This document shows positions 1-14,100 of a stretch of DNA of 64,000 nucleotides, one piece after another. Location of the stretch: positions 105,829,311-105,893,310 of the forward strand of contig CM067082.1 in the NCBI GenBank assembly GCA_034008185.1, in the 5' to 3' direction. The first letter of the stretch is position 1. Every line of letters starts with the position of its first letter. Made by a program: the position numbers and the translations under genes. Below the pieces are notes generated by a model that saw nothing but the letters and a program-made list of their open reading frames with translations, was not told the DNA's origin and did not search any database. This DNA is from Gorsachius magnificus. Its lineage: Eukaryota > Chordata > Aves > Pelecaniformes > Ardeidae.

Positions 1-538
1 CCTGTTATCTTTGAGCAGTGGTCTTCAGATCCCTTACAGGTAGCAAAAAACACCCTGCAGCATAGCTCCAAGTATGGAGCTGAAGTCCCCACAGGCAAGG
101 AGAACTCACGAAAAAAACCTCTTTTTTCTTATTTACTCAATGTACAGCATCTAAATACTGTACTAAATTATTCTAGAAAGGAACAATTTGTGTATTCATC
201 ATCCGTAGGTGCTCAGAGTGGGATATTCAAAGTGCCTAGCAATGTAAACTGTATCTCCTCTGCAACCGCAAAGCAGCAGACACACTCTCCCAGCTTTCCA
301 ATAGCTCCAGTACAAATTTCAGTGTAGGATATGGTGATGCGGGGTTTTTTCACATTTCACGAGACCACATGGGTCCCTAAGAATTTAGCAACAAAGAGAA
401 AATGCCCTCATTTCATCTGCATCTCCATCACTATTACACTCTGAAACCAGAGAAATCTTTTTTGACTTTTATTTTGTGGCGCCATTAACATATTTTCAGT
501 GGAGGTGTGGATTCCTGTCCAAAGAATTCGAGTCTTTC

Positions 539-616
539 TGTGTATATATATATATACACACACACACACACATATATATACACACATATATATGTACACA
601 CACACATATATATATA
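539..616. repeat. Compound (TG/TA/CA)n microsatellite
   Basis: Alternating TA and CA dinucleotide blocks with few interruptions. The small open frames crossing it (CVYIYIHT-type repeats) are translation artefacts of the repeat. It is probably length-polymorphic. Confidence 0.95.
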
Positions 617-1050
617 ACCTTTAGGGACTTAATAGGCTTTAGTCCACAAATGGCCCTGCTTCCAAAGCAGAGAAAAGCTAGCTACAGTGCGCCTATAAAT
701 ATTCAATACAGTACGCAATGATTATTCCTTTGCAGTGTAAGTATGTTTAAAATCACAAGCAGGCACCAGACTTCTGTTTCTAAGTCACCCAGGAGTGCCT
801 CTGAATACCATCTGTAAGGCTTGGGCCCCTGGACACTCCTGCAATGGAAATAACAATATTAGTGGAACATCTTGTGAATATCCTGTCTCCCAAAATTCAC
901 CCCAGATCATACATTTCTAAACTCAGATGGAATCAGTTGCTCTGTTTGCTTTTCGTGGGTAATAAGTCATTTCTGAAAGGATTAAAAAATGATGAATGGA
1001 CCTTAATGTCCTATCTTTATACAAAGGCACCATCTTCTCATTTCAGCTGA

Positions 1051-1076
1051 CACACACACAAACATACACACACACA
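1051..1076. repeat. Short imperfect (CA)n microsatellite
   Basis: CACACACACA interrupted by AACATA, then CACACACACA. Small, with no other features nearby. Confidence 0.85.
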
Positions 1077-2604
1077 GAGCCTAAACTTGATTCCATGTCC
1101 CCACCTACAGCTTTCCACATAGGAAATCCACATTTACCATTTCTATTATTTTAAAAGGAGCTGTCATTATTTCAGATCTTTGCATGCAAATGCTTTTCCT
1201 GACTAGACATCTGTGTAACTAAAATGAAAGCTTTTCCTTTCAGCCTATTTTTGCTAGTAGCTTTTTCCCCCCCTTTCACCTTCAATGTAATTTCTCTAAC
1301 CCTGTGCCGAGACCTGCACTGTGCAGCTCAATTACTGTGCCATCGCAGCTCTGCTGATACCAGTAGGGCTGCGTGGAGATTATAGAGGTTTGGCTGGCTG
1401 GCTACTGCACTTTTGAGGGCTGTAAGACAAAAATGCAACGTGGTCTGAGTCCGTACGCTAGAGTGACCATGGGGTATTTGAATGAAATAGCAAAAAATTA
1501 GCAAATATTTGAATCTTAGTAACTTTCCTAGGTAGCCTAGTGGAATGTGAATTAGGCAGATACTTCCAGTCACCTTCTTTCTCTTATAGGTAGGTGATTG
1601 AATACTTAGGTGACAATCTACATTTGCAGGTCTTTGATCCAAAACAATTTTAATCTGTGACCTTCTTCACCTGAGGAAATTACTGTTATTCATGGCATTA
1701 CACCTTTTGCTTTATTAGCAGGGAGGGTGGAGGGAAAATGTTGTTAGCTTCTTGCCATGTGTATGGAACTAAGTCTGAAGAAAGCACACAGCTTGACATA
1801 GTACTGGGAAGCAGAATGGGACCTTACTGTCATAGAGATAATTGGATTAATTTTCATGACTGCATTCTTGCACACAGGTATGCATTTTAGGGATTATTCA
1901 TGCCATCTATTTTAGGCGCCTCACTGTAGGTATGTAAGATACAAAGTCACTTTCCCTGTGCTCCATTTATAGCCAGTAGGGAAAAACACTCTGAGCTGCC
2001 TTTAAGTTTCACTGACTTGTACTGGAGGATTCAATTCCTAATTTAGATCCCTAAAGTTGACTATATAAATCCCGTCAGTGTTCGTACGTCACCAAGTATG
2101 TCAGGATTACTATTCGTCTTTGACAACTAATAACCTAATCTTCCACTGCTTCAACCAGACTTCAGAAGGCTCTGACTCAAAACCCACCTGCAAATACAAA
2201 GTTTGTAATTACAGAGAAGGTTTTTCTCAGTACGGTTTTATTTATTTATAAACACAGCAAGGCATATCGACATGTTACGTGATGGAAAACGCACGATTAT
2301 TTCTTTTGTGCCCAGCTCTGTTTCTAAATGGCCATCTGGAATTTGTCCAAACTATTCTGGGCTCTGCCCAAAAGACAATTTATTCAAATAGGGTCTGGAA
2401 AAAAAAGTGTAGCTTAAATGCCAAATGTTATTCCAGACCTGTGCAGTAAAATTACAGCTGCATGATTAACCTTAAAGGAGAACCTTTGCAGTGCAGATAA
2501 CTGCCAAGCCCAGCTGCGTTAGCGGAACTGAAGGATGCAATGTGGGTACGGATGCATTTTAGCAGCTCATTCTGTTTCTGCACGCATTTAATATACATGC
2601 ACCA

Positions 2605-2635
2605 CCCTCCCCCGCCCCCCTACCCCCCACCCCCC
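2605..2635 (-). repeat. C-rich run; G-quadruplex motif on the minus strand
   Basis: On the minus strand there are four G-tracts of 5-6 bases plus a G3 tract, separated by loops of only 1-2 bases. This fits the classical quadruplex pattern. No promoter or CpG island is evident around it. Confidence 0.7.
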
Positions 2636-5600
2636 AAAAAGCTTTTTCAGTGTTAAACTGAGGTGGCCCAAACTTTGACATCCAAAAGAAACTTGCAGAT
2701 AAGTCCTAGATTTCTCCACTCCTATCAAGTTAGGCAGGCAGTAACAAGAAAGAGAGAAGGGTGAAGACTTGCTTAGCAAGAACAGGAATAGTCAAACTAG
2801 GATGGAAATTACATCTGGACAAAACTCCAAACATTTCACTTGCAAGTCAGACTTTTTGCTACTTCTTAAGGAGCAGGGATAACAGCACTGAAAGGCAGAA
2901 GTCGTTGGTTGCTCATGCCAATTTCTTAGACTGAGAGGTTACCGATAACGAACAGAAGCAATTTTTTTCTTGCAAGATGTTTGTACTTTCATTGTAAACT
3001 AGCAAAAGAGAATGCTAGACAAAATATTATCCAAACATGACAGAAGCTTGGCAGACTAGAACTGGGGAATAGGGGGTTTTCAGCATGAGGAAACAGTTTG
3101 CTTTGATGCCATAGGAACCTGAAGAAACATGACAAAAAGAGGAGTTTGACTATTTCCTAAAAAAAAATCAGTATTTTACATGTGCATAAATATGTTTATA
3201 AAGTAATTTACGAACCGAAGAAATAATGTTAACAGCAAAAATCAGCTCCCAACCACTGGATGTGCAAGGACAGCTTTTTATCTACTGAGTTTTTTATATA
3301 ACCTTAACTGTGGAGATAAGTACCACACCTCTACATTTTGAGATGGTATTGTTCTATGGATGGATATTTCCTAGTCTTGAATGGAAGAACTGATTCCTAC
3401 CCATTTTTACCTTTGAGCTCACATAGGCAGGGAGAACACCAGGAACTGATGTCACGTGAGAGGGATGGAGACCCTTCTTAGAAAATGGCTTTCCCATGTT
3501 ACAGAGACAGGGACTGTATAAACACTGGGTTTTTAATGTGTTATGTCTAAGGTCTTATGGGATTGCTGGAGTTACTGTTATGGTACTACTAAGTCCAGAA
3601 AAACAATTTAAGGTATATTAAATATGGTAATTTCACACTGCTCCTTAGGAAACTGTCTCTCCAGTGATAGCAAGCCAACTGAATTCATTGCTCAGTCTTC
3701 TTTATTTTAACAAAACACAAAAAATATTTAAAAATCAAGGGGATGTTCTTTCATATTTAAAGTCTTTGCTCAAGAACTGCAAGGCCATGGACCTTTGCTC
3801 ATGGAAGTCAGTAGCAGGTCCCCTGTAAAAGGGCTGAAATGCAAAAGTGGCTTTTTCTATCAGTCCTAGCAAGGAATCCAGCATCACCACTTCTGAGGCC
3901 AGCTTTGCACATAACCCTGGGAAAGTGAGGGTTGTTCAGTGTTTTGTTCATCTCTCTAGAAGGAGGATTCCTCTTCCATCTTTCATTTACCAAGTTAATT
4001 TAAATTTGTGTTCCTGGATTTCCCTGATAGAAGCACATGCAGGCACACAGCAAGCCTGACACATTTTAAATATTGGCTTTCTTAAATGGCATAGCCCGTT
4101 TTGAGAAAGCCTCACAGTGACTGGCTGCATGGGACACATGAAGACTGTGCTACAACACTGATTCACTTGTGCAATATATGCATTTCCAATCTCTGGTGAT
4201 CCTCTCTGATAAGTTTTTACAGCTCTGTGATATTCAAACTCCCTATGAAACAGCAAATAATTTTCTTTGTGTCAAAGAGTTACTAGTGGCAAATCTCATT
4301 GCTCTAAGTCAGAAACTCTCATGCAATTTTAATGCACAAAAGACAACACAGTGAAAAAAAACCCACCCACTTGAAATCTTTGCTTTGCAAAGGTATCTAA
4401 TGTAATGTTAATAAGTGTCAACCACATCAGTTGCACATCAACCCGGTTTCCCTGAACATTCTCAAAATATGCTGCAAAATCTTACCTCTCTCAAACACTG
4501 AAGCTTCTTAAATAAACAAATCAATAATGAGTCCTGTACCTTTGCAACCTGGCTATAAGACTGTCTCTAAGTCTCCCTGCATGGGTATGCTAGCACTTGT
4601 AGCTTGGCAAGTTAACTGGAATAACAGCCCCATCACCACAAACATGGTTTTCATCAAGTACCTTCCGAGTGCCCAGTTCGCCTGCCATGCAGTAAGTAAT
4701 ATAATAGGTTTTGTTCAAAATATGGCAATTTTGCACTCATCACGTGTTCCTCAAAAGCAATTTTTGCCTCTTCTACAGCAAAAACTTGTTCAAACAAGTT
4801 TCGAGTTATGTGGGCATGTAGCATCTCAGATGACAGAGATCTCATTGTAGAGTGGGTGGGACGGAGGTTCAGTGTTGGACATCTTCTAAGGCCTTGGAGA
4901 AAATGGGTCGCTGATGGAAATCAGCATGGAAGTGTTTTGCGCTGTGTCTGGGGGGGAATGTGAACATATGCTACCCCAAGTATGGATTTTCTGTCCATGA
5001 TGACATTAAAAACACTATTGCAATCTGAAGCTAGCTTACTGTAAGCGCGTAGCATCTTCAAAGGCATGGAGCACGAAGCAGCTAGTGTGCTCTAATTTAG
5101 ACTTCAGCTCATCACTTACTACCTTCTTCTGGGTATGGTGAAAACATAAACCACACCGTGGAAAGTTCTCTTTCTGGGAGGAACGCTCTCTTTCCTATCT
5201 AGACCAAAGCGGTCAAATTATCAAATACCAGCATTTAGAGCCAGGAGTGGAGGATGGGGAAGGGAGCAGTGGAGAGGAGGAAAAGAAGGCAGTACAGTTT
5301 ACTCATTACGAAAGGGGAAGTGTATTTTGGGGGAAATCATATGCCAATAGAGCAATTGTTATTTGAGATAAGGATCTTGAGGCCAACAATAAAAATAGAT
5401 AATATGTTGACCATTTGATACTGGCTAGATTGGTCCCTGTCGTCTGCGTGAAGGTCTTAGATGTTCCAACATATTCTGCAACCTTTATAACTGTGATTTC
5501 CAGAAAAATTTTTTTAGGCTACAAAACCTGGACCCAGTAGACAGCCTAAAGTTAACACTTAGTTTACAGCATAAATAGGCAAGATAGACAAAAGATTAAG

Positions 5601-8600
5601 AGAATTACAGCTAACTTTACAGCAAACAAAATCTACAATGAAGAAGAAAAATACACTGAACCCAGGGCAGCTGCCATGATGGGAAGCATCCCCAGCATGC
5701 TATGAGGTTTGGCAATACTCATTCAGTTGCTAAAAGCTGCGGCAAGTATCCTTTCTCTCCTCTGCTTGGGAAAGCTGCAGGTCACCAGCACAGGGTCGTG
5801 TTTTGAGAGAAAGCACATCTTCAGATGAACTCACAGTTTTGCAGGCAAAGGAGTAAACTCACATGTCTGAACATTACATTCATGGACATTGCTGAGCAAG
5901 AGATGACATCAGGAGAGGGGAAGATGGCTATTTGATGCATTCAGAAACTAAAGCAATATGCCACTTCCTCAGTGAACAACAATGATGTCTTTAAAATAGC
6001 GCCATTATTATTTTACCAAGTGAAGCACTCACAGCATGTGGGCACAGAAAGCCCTTGTTCCCTCTGTGGCCTTCACAGCTGTCCCAGAGACCCCATTTTT
6101 GGGACAGACTCACATTACCAAGTGAGCCAGAGCACCTTCGCAGGACTGGGCATCTCCAAAGCCCCCATGGTTTGGGAGGAGGCCACTCACGGGTACCAGG
6201 GAGATGCTTCAGTATGCTCTGAAAAGGATCCTTTTGTATCCAAGAAGAATATATATGCCACCTGCCTGTCATCCAGCTCCCCAGCAAACTACACTCAGAC
6301 ACCCGTCTTGAACTGGAGGGAGAGTCAGAGTCAAATCAAACTGGTGACTGACAGGAGAGCAAAAGCTGTCAGCTGGAAAGCCATGGCACCAGCTCCAGCA
6401 GAGCACATCTCAATATATTACAATGCATTAGAAGTATTAAAGCACTTCAGCTTGCGTAGTTTAGGAGTTATGAGCACAAAGGGCATTTGCCTTTTAATAA
6501 TGTTTTTATGAGCTGCCTGAGTGGTTTGCAAGCAGTTCAATATCCACTGCTGCATACCATTACTGCTGTATTTTCTAGAAGACTGCTTGGGAAACACAAG
6601 AAAGAAAATGACTGTGATCAAAGTGAAATTACAATACACAATTGCATTTCTGTGAACACTCTACCCAGCTAATACAAACAGACTGGAAAAAACCTGATTC
6701 AACGAGATCCATCAGAAAAACAAAGCAGCGCTTCCAAAACCATACCCCTTACAGGTACGCTTTTAAATAACTCTGTGCTTCACTTACATGGTTTGTAATG
6801 TCAATGTAAATTCGAAAGGACCTGGAAAAGGAAATGTTTTTGAGTTCCTTTATTGGACCTCTCTGTGTGCAGATAATGTCACAAACAAAATATTTTGCTC
6901 TCACTCTGGACTAATTTGATCATCCTGAAATGTCACAAATGAATGGACTACCTACTCTTGCAAGATAGCATCACGCATTTTCATTTGTATTTCCAAATCC
7001 TTAAACACCCACTCATTAGTATATCAAATACATTTTCAAATAAGTGCTTTGGCAGGTTAGCATTGTTTTCAGCAAACAATGTTTCCACAACGCATTTTTT
7101 ATGCTTTGCAGAAAATGTTCTTGAAAAGACAGTGATGTTATAAATCCATCTGATTGCTGGATTTACGTGTTACCTATTTCTCCTAAGAGGTTGCTAAAAA
7201 TATTCACATCCCTTCTTGGTTGACCATTCATTGCTCCAGAAGTGGAGAAAGACACTTTGATCTGCATGAAGCTTTTCCCACAGGGTTACGTTTTTTGGTG
7301 TGAATTATAAACAAATAAAAAAGTTCATATTCATTCACTATTTTGGAAGACATTCCAATTTCAGAAGAGCTCTGCTAGGATGCTGACAGAGAGGTTGTGG
7401 AAAAGGCACAAGTAAATTGACTTTAGCTTTTAAATGAGAGTTGTGGTTTACACTCTTTACACTCATCAACCTCATTGAATTACCCGCAGGGAAAATCCAA
7501 ATTTCTGGTTATTCATCTCAAAGATACCCAGACCATTTTTGTCAGGAAAAGAAGCCATACATTTTGGAAAAAAAACTAATTTCATTTATGATTTTAGCAT
7601 GCCATGGTTTCAGTTTTGTGCTGGGGTTGCAACCTTAACACAGCTGCTGTCTGGCTTAGCCCTTGAACCAAAAATCACATCCCATCCAAAGACTCTTGAC
7701 CCTGGTGGGAAACTCTGACTCCATTTCAGCAAAGTCCTGTGCAGGTCTCGGGGGCCCTGTGTGCCCTCATATCAGTCCCAGGTTGAACTATCTGGGACCC
7801 CAGCACATCCAGAGAGAGGTCTGACTTGACCACACCAAAAAGCATCTGATGCACCGGGTCCATGCTGTGCCACGCTGCATGGACACGGTGTCGTGGGTGG
7901 CATAAGCACACCATTTATATTAGTAACGTGCTTCAGGAAAACAGAGCAGCAGCATCTCTAAGTCTGGCTGGCAAAACATCGGACCTGCTTAATGTATCTT
8001 TTCATAAATTACTTCCTTCAAAGCAACCCATTTTTTGGACAAGGCAGAATGCAAGAAGAACAGTTGGGTTTATATTCCCTTCACACTCGGTGCACACAGT
8101 GCTGCACAGTGAAACGTGGAGGGCAAGAGGTGAACTCGGGGTTTTCTTTGGGGCCCCAGAGCACAAGTAGGCATTAGGATGGCTGATATTTTGATAACCT
8201 TTCCTGTGTCCTGATGGCAGCCCTGATACGCTCTGTAGATACACTCGGCAGCCAACAGACTGAACTATGTATTTTTTACATCGGCAGCAGGCGGCTTTTG
8301 CTGTGTCAATTTATGCCAGTTTATAGGAAGGCTTAATTTTTGTTTTGACAGCTACAGAATTGTTCTGTGGTCCTGAAGGACTGATTGCGGTTTTCCTAGG
8401 TTCAGCCTGTTTCAGACATTCAAATCCTAATGACAGTTGTGCTATGTTTGTTTTTGTTTTTAATAAAAGGTGCTTGGCAGCCAAGCTGTATAATCCTTTG
8501 GGTCCAACATTTCACCATTAAAGGGGGAAGTGGATTTCTTTCCAAATCGCTTGGAAAACATGTTGCCTCTGAATTGTATGGATTCCTGTTTGAATCCCTG

Positions 8601-10390
8601 CTGAAAGTACAGGCAGGGTTGTCATCTGACAGAGGGGACACTTATTTTACAGTTACTCTACATGAGAGTTTGACTTCTGTTGATAAATGAAAGTATGTGT
8701 GCGGAGTTTTCTGCCTGGCTTCTTTGCATGCTGGCGGTAAATGTTGAGAGACAGGATGGCATGAGCACGGTGCTGCCAGCAGTGTGGCCATAATGACTAC
8801 GCTTTACTTGGAATCATCGTTTAGGATCTCATTAGCTTCCATTAAAAGACATGACTTTAAACTTTTGACATTAGATGTACAAATACATCATTAACACCTT
8901 TTAGTCTGTCATCTGCACTGCAGCATTTCTAATTGCAACCGAATGGAAATTATGCTGGGAAGAGCCTTTGCATGCGCTAAAAAGCACTGAAACAAAAAGC
9001 TACATTGAGAAGGTAGGGGGTTTTTTTATTCCTTTCTTGCATATTAAAGCAGTGATATTTATTTATTATCCTGAGTTAGGTTGCCACCAACAGTAGAAAT
9101 CTTTTTCCCATCTTTCCAAAGGCCTGGAGGACAAAGCACCCAAAATTTTCATGCTGTACTTCCTCCCCTGCCGATCTGTAGGACTCACATTCATGTGCTT
9201 TACAGATTTTCTGTGGAGAGTCGCTTCCTTTAAGTCCATTGTGTAGCTGCTCACCAAATGCTTACAGAGGTTTAACAGGATTTATCAAATTCAGGTCAAA
9301 GATACCACATATGGCACTACAGAGACTTAGTTGTTCTAATAAGACCAAGTGCTTAGAAGTCCGTTTTGGCAAAGTTCAGCCCAATTATAAGACTGAGATC
9401 CAGACCATATGTTACAAAATGTTCAGCCTGTTCTGGCATTGCAGTATATTTAATAGAAGGCAGCTCAGTATACATTTGCATGTGCTACCTTTTCCACATG
9501 ATGGTTTTACAAGGCAATTCTCCAAAGAATCTTACCAGTATGATTTTGTTCATGCTAGAAGCAAACACCAGAGGAGACCAAGCAAGAACAAAAATGGGAA
9601 TGAACTCTGTTCTGCTGTTCTGTAATTGCAAGCCTACAGCTGTACAAAAATTGAGCTGTGGCGTGCAGTATCACTGCCTGAGCATCGTGGGAATCTGATT
9701 TCGTTTGCCGCGAGTTTGCCACAAGGGAGGAAAGAAGGCTTTATTCTTACCATTCCTACTTAGACTAAAGTGTCTACATCAACAATATCTGAGCCTACTA
9801 AGACAGGGTTGTAAGAACTGCAGGTATTTGGTGACTATAAGGACCAGAATGCCTGAATTACATCAACAGAAAATATTCCCAGGATAGACCGCATCTTTTA
9901 GATGGCAATAATCATGCAGCTGCTTTGTGACCAAGATATGAACATGCAGTCCTTAAAATACTTGAGGTAAAGAGTCACCAGAAAGGATCAGTGAAGGGGA
10001 TTCAGATGAAATAATGAAAGAAACTATGTACAAGATGTTGGGGAAGGACAGAATTAAAATAATTTAAAAAATTGGTACCTGGCATGTTGGAAGGTATATT
10101 TATTCTGGAAAACATTAGAGGTTCAGGCACCACTTGAAATAAATGAAGAGGCAATGAGCTACAAATGGTGTGATTTCTGTGTCCTTTGATGAGACATGTA
10201 CTTGTTTTCCAGCGCGTGGGTAAGAGAAACTGATCCACAGGAGCTTATCCTCTGCATTTACACTAACTGTGGCCAGGGTCCCCTGTGCAGGATTTTTCCT
10301 CCCACTGCTTTTATTCTTTCTACCTGTTCTGCTCTGCGAGAGAAAGGGAGTCAAATTAGTGTGTTGCATTCGAAATATGTTTCCCCAACA

Positions 10391-11137
10391 GTTAAATCCC
10401 CAGTATCAATACAGGCTGGGGGAAGAAAGGATTGAGAACAGCCCTGCCGAGAAGGACTTGGGCGTGCTGGTGGATGAAAAGCTGGACATGAGCCGGCAAT
10501 GTGCGCTGGCAGCCCAGAAGGCCAACCGTACCCTGGGCTGCATCAGGAGAAGCGTGGCCAGCAGGTTGAGGGAGGTGATTCTGCCCCTCTACTCTGCTCT
10601 GGTGAGACCTCACCTGGAGTACTGCGTCCAGCTCTGGAGCCCTCAGCACAAGAAGGACATGGAACTGTTGGAGCGGGTCCAGAGGAGGGCTGCAAAAATG
10701 ATCCGAGGGCTGGAGCACCTCTGTTATGAGGACAGGCTGAGAGAGTTGGGGTTGTTCAGCCTGGAGAAGAGAAGGCTGCAGGGAGACCTGATTGCTGCCT
10801 TTCAGTACCTAAAGGGGGCCTATAGGAAAGATGGGGAAAATCTTTTTAGTAGGGCCAGCTGTGACAGGACAAGGGGTAATGGTTTTAAATGAAACCAGGG
10901 TAAGTTTAGACTGGATATAAGGAAGAAATTCTTTACAATGAGGGTGGTAAAACACTGGAACAGGTTGCCCAGAGAGGTGGTGGAGGCCCCATCCCTGGAA
11001 ACATTCAAGACCAGGTTGGATGGGGCTCTGAGCAACCTGATCTAGTTAGTGGTGTCCCTGCTCACTGCAGGGGGGTTGGACTAGACGACCTCTAGGGGTC
11101 CCTTCCAACCCAAAACATTCTATGATTCTATGATTCT
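10391..11137 (+). mobile_element. CR1 LINE, 5'-truncated, with the end of the reverse-transcriptase ORF and complete 3' end
   Basis: The + strand encodes the C-terminal part of CR1 ORF2: [18 protein letters not shown], then [18 protein letters not shown], then [18 protein letters not shown], down to a stop at about 10890 (GNGFK then TGA). After it the usual CR1 tail continues ([16 protein letters not shown] type, then DGALSNLI type). The element ends in tandem ATTCTATG/ATTCT units at 11114-11137. CR1 is the main bird non-LTR retrotransposon, and 5' truncation is the normal outcome of target-primed reverse transcription. The early stop shows the copy is dead. It probably lies in intron 2 or the 5' flank of NPSR1. 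Confidence 0.95.
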
Positions 11138-14100
11138 AAATAATGGTGATCAAACACTTGTTCTTGCTTAACTTTGACTTAGATATTCAGGCATGCATAA
11201 GTCATATGCTCACATACCTAGAGAAGCTTGATTCCTATTTCAAAACCTACAGCCACAGGACTCAATACAACAGGAACCTTAACTATGGTTTTCGCAGGTT
11301 TGCCCTTACCTGCTGTATAAACAGTTGCTGGAACTCTTTGTCCACTCTTCGTCCATTCTTCAAACCCCAGTGTGAAACTATATTCAGCTGATTGTATATG
11401 GTCTGTTCAAAAAAAATTCTCTCTTTACACAGAACTTCCCACTGAGCAACTGCATACAACAAAACAGTGTTTGATCTAGTAGACCATGCTCTCATCTACG
11501 TGTAAGTAACACAAGACGGGAAGTGGGAACTTTGCCCTAAAATTCAGAATTATCATCAACTTCATCTGCCCCTGCATGTGCCCCCGAAGGGGAGCTGCCA
11601 ATCCCAAACCACAGTGTTGGCAGAGGTCTAAAGAAGGGGGCATTTGAACGGATGCCTTCTGCCATTTGCCTTTACCTCCCTGATTGGTTCATGATACCTC
11701 CTGATTTTACAAGAAATCAGTTCACCAATCAGTTCATCACCTTTGCGGGAGGACTGAAACCACCACTGATGTGGATGAGGATGTGGGATTATTATTATAA
11801 GCCAAGTCCTCCTCCTTGCTCACCCTCCACTGCATTTGATGTGCCGCTGTTCCATCCTGTTCTGGTGGGTGCCGTGGTCCCCCCCTGCAGCACTGCCGGT
11901 TCAATCTAGCACCCTGTGCCCCTCCAGCTGTATCCCCAAAGCAAGTGTGGGGTGGGAAGGAATGGTAGAAAGAGATTTATTAATAAAGGCAAATTAAACA
12001 AAACCTTAATGCCCTTCACAGTGGCAGGGCATGTTAAATTTTAACTCCTAGGGACCTGCTCTCCAGCTCTCTTGTAAGCACTGTTTCTTAAGAGGTTAAC
12101 ATTGTGCAGTACATGCTTTTCTCAGCCCTTCATCTTTTAACCCAGATGAGCTCTGGAGTGAGGCTGGAGCCTCACTGCATCCACCCTTTACAAGACCTAG
12201 CCTAACAGGGTCTGCCTCCTCTCAGGGGGAGGGAGGACCTCAGAGCAGAAACAAGAAATGGCAATAAATAAATAAAATGCTCACCCAGTGCAACAAAATT
12301 TTCTGCCACTTCCTATGAGCCGGAAAGAGAAAAAAAACCCATCAGTTCTGCCACTGAAAATATGCACATAACTTTAACAGGGGAACTGAACAGATTTCCT
12401 CTTGAAAATTTTCAAGTGGGTTTTGTTTCATACATTATACTTTGTGTTCTGCCCCAGGCTGCCAGGACTGAAAGGAAACAACATACAAGAGCGACATAGT
12501 ACACATCATTAGTCCATGTGTCAAACCTACTGCCTCACACGTGCTCCAGTGCAAGCACCAGGGCAGAGCAAAGTGCTTGCGGGTGTGCTTGCTAATACCC
12601 CATGAAAGCTTAGTGCGCCCTGAATTTTGGCTCGCACTGCTCCCCTCTTTGCCAGGGATTCTCCAGCAGAAAGGTGAGATCCTTGAACCATCTAAGCACC
12701 ACGTCTGCTACACATCAACACATGCTCTGCAGTGCATGGGGCTGCAAAGAGCCACAAACTCAGGCAAAAGCACCTGGAGGGATTGAAAAGAGGGCAAATG
12801 GGCTTTTGAGGGGTGAAAGTGCGAGGGGGGCTCTCGCCCCTGTGCCCTTAGCACCCTCTATGCCCCACATGCAGCCCCTTGCTGCACCGCAGTTGCATGG
12901 GAGGCACTGCACCAGGCTCCTGGGGACTCAGTGTTTTAAGAGCTGAAACGTTATAATTTTGAAAGGCATCTTCCAGGTATCTTGCAGATATCTTTTCTTA
13001 CAGGTACCCAGAGAAGGTACCTGACCTATTTCGCCATCAGCTGCTGAATGAGGGCAGAGGGGTGTGTATATTTTCTACCTAGCACGGTCACAAAATTATT
13101 TCTAGTGCAGTGAATACTTGCAAAGCTGGGTGTGGTTTTCAGCAGAAAGCACAGACTAAGGGAGGAATGGGAGTAAGCACCATCATGAAATGAGCTGCAG
13201 GGGTGTCAGTGGGAGACAGGGCAGCTTCTCCTGCTCTCTCTCCCCTGTGCCTGTCCTCAAGCCAGCTGGCCACTTCAGGAGCCCTAAGTACACTTGAATT
13301 TAAATTGCTTGCACCCCCAGCTCTGTAACAAAATCAGCTAGGGGTTTTACTAACTGGCAAGGCAAGTTCACAGCACTGTCCCTTATTAGCTGACAGCACA
13401 TCAAGCGTGATACAGAGCAGCAACGGCAGAGCGCAATGGCTGCCTCATCACTTCAAAAATCACAGATAGGAGCCTATTGCTGCAAAGGGCAGCGATGCCA
13501 TTTTTGTTTTTAAGTGTCTATCACTTCATTGCAGACAGGTGTTACTAAACTGCTGCTTCTGATGCTTCCAGAGGATGTGCTTTCTGGGGAGCAGTAGGTG
13601 ATGGGAATGCACATGGTGAGGTCCCGGAAAAATGAGCCAGGTGAAATGCTCAGCCTGGATGAGGGACACACACCTCCTGTCTTGCCTTACAAAATGTTGC
13701 TGCTGCCATGGTGCCTTGTGCAGCTTGGTGCCGTCAACAAAGCAGAACAAAATATCCCTTGTTAAAATGGAATCACTCTGTAAACTACATGAAAAGAGGG
13801 ATGAAATTTCAGTAAGAGGCACAGCTTCACCAAAAAGTCATGGATCACCACATCCAACCTAAGAGGACTGTTCTCATCGGGGAAAAAATTATCAAACTGC
13901 AGCTGAGATGACATGTGGAGCTTTTTAACCTACCGCAGCTTATCAGCAAGCTGCTCTCCTCTTTTGACAGAAAAGACTTTCAGCATCTTTAGGGTAAGTG
14001 TCTTAAGGGAAGAGTGGTGTCAGTACTAATAATCAAATGATAGAGATATTTTCTTGCAGGCTTGCTAGCACAGATTTTTGTCTTAACCTCCTTAGTTGTG

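Larger units (their letters stand above)
1..10390. other. Non-coding region upstream of the first CR1 (probable NPSR1 intron 2 or 5' flank)
   Basis: No exon, RNA gene or recognisable transposon was identified besides the microsatellites and the G-rich run listed. The longest open frame (5972-6511, + strand, 179 codons) has no domain, biased composition or family similarity. NPSR1 exons 1-2 (TM1 with its GNS motif) were looked for by eye on the + strand and not seen. Confidence 0.6.

Noticed and set aside
476..721. Open frames with YIYIHTHTH repeats on both strands
   Set aside because: They are translations of the TA/CA microsatellite.
5972..6511. 179-codon + strand open frame
   Set aside because: No domain, signal peptide, repeat or family resemblance; length is plausible by chance in 64 kb, and no splice or promoter context supports it.
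10392..10718. Minus-strand open frame opposite the CR1 reverse-transcriptase region
   Set aside because: Shadow of the real + strand CR1 coding sequence, which matches the family.
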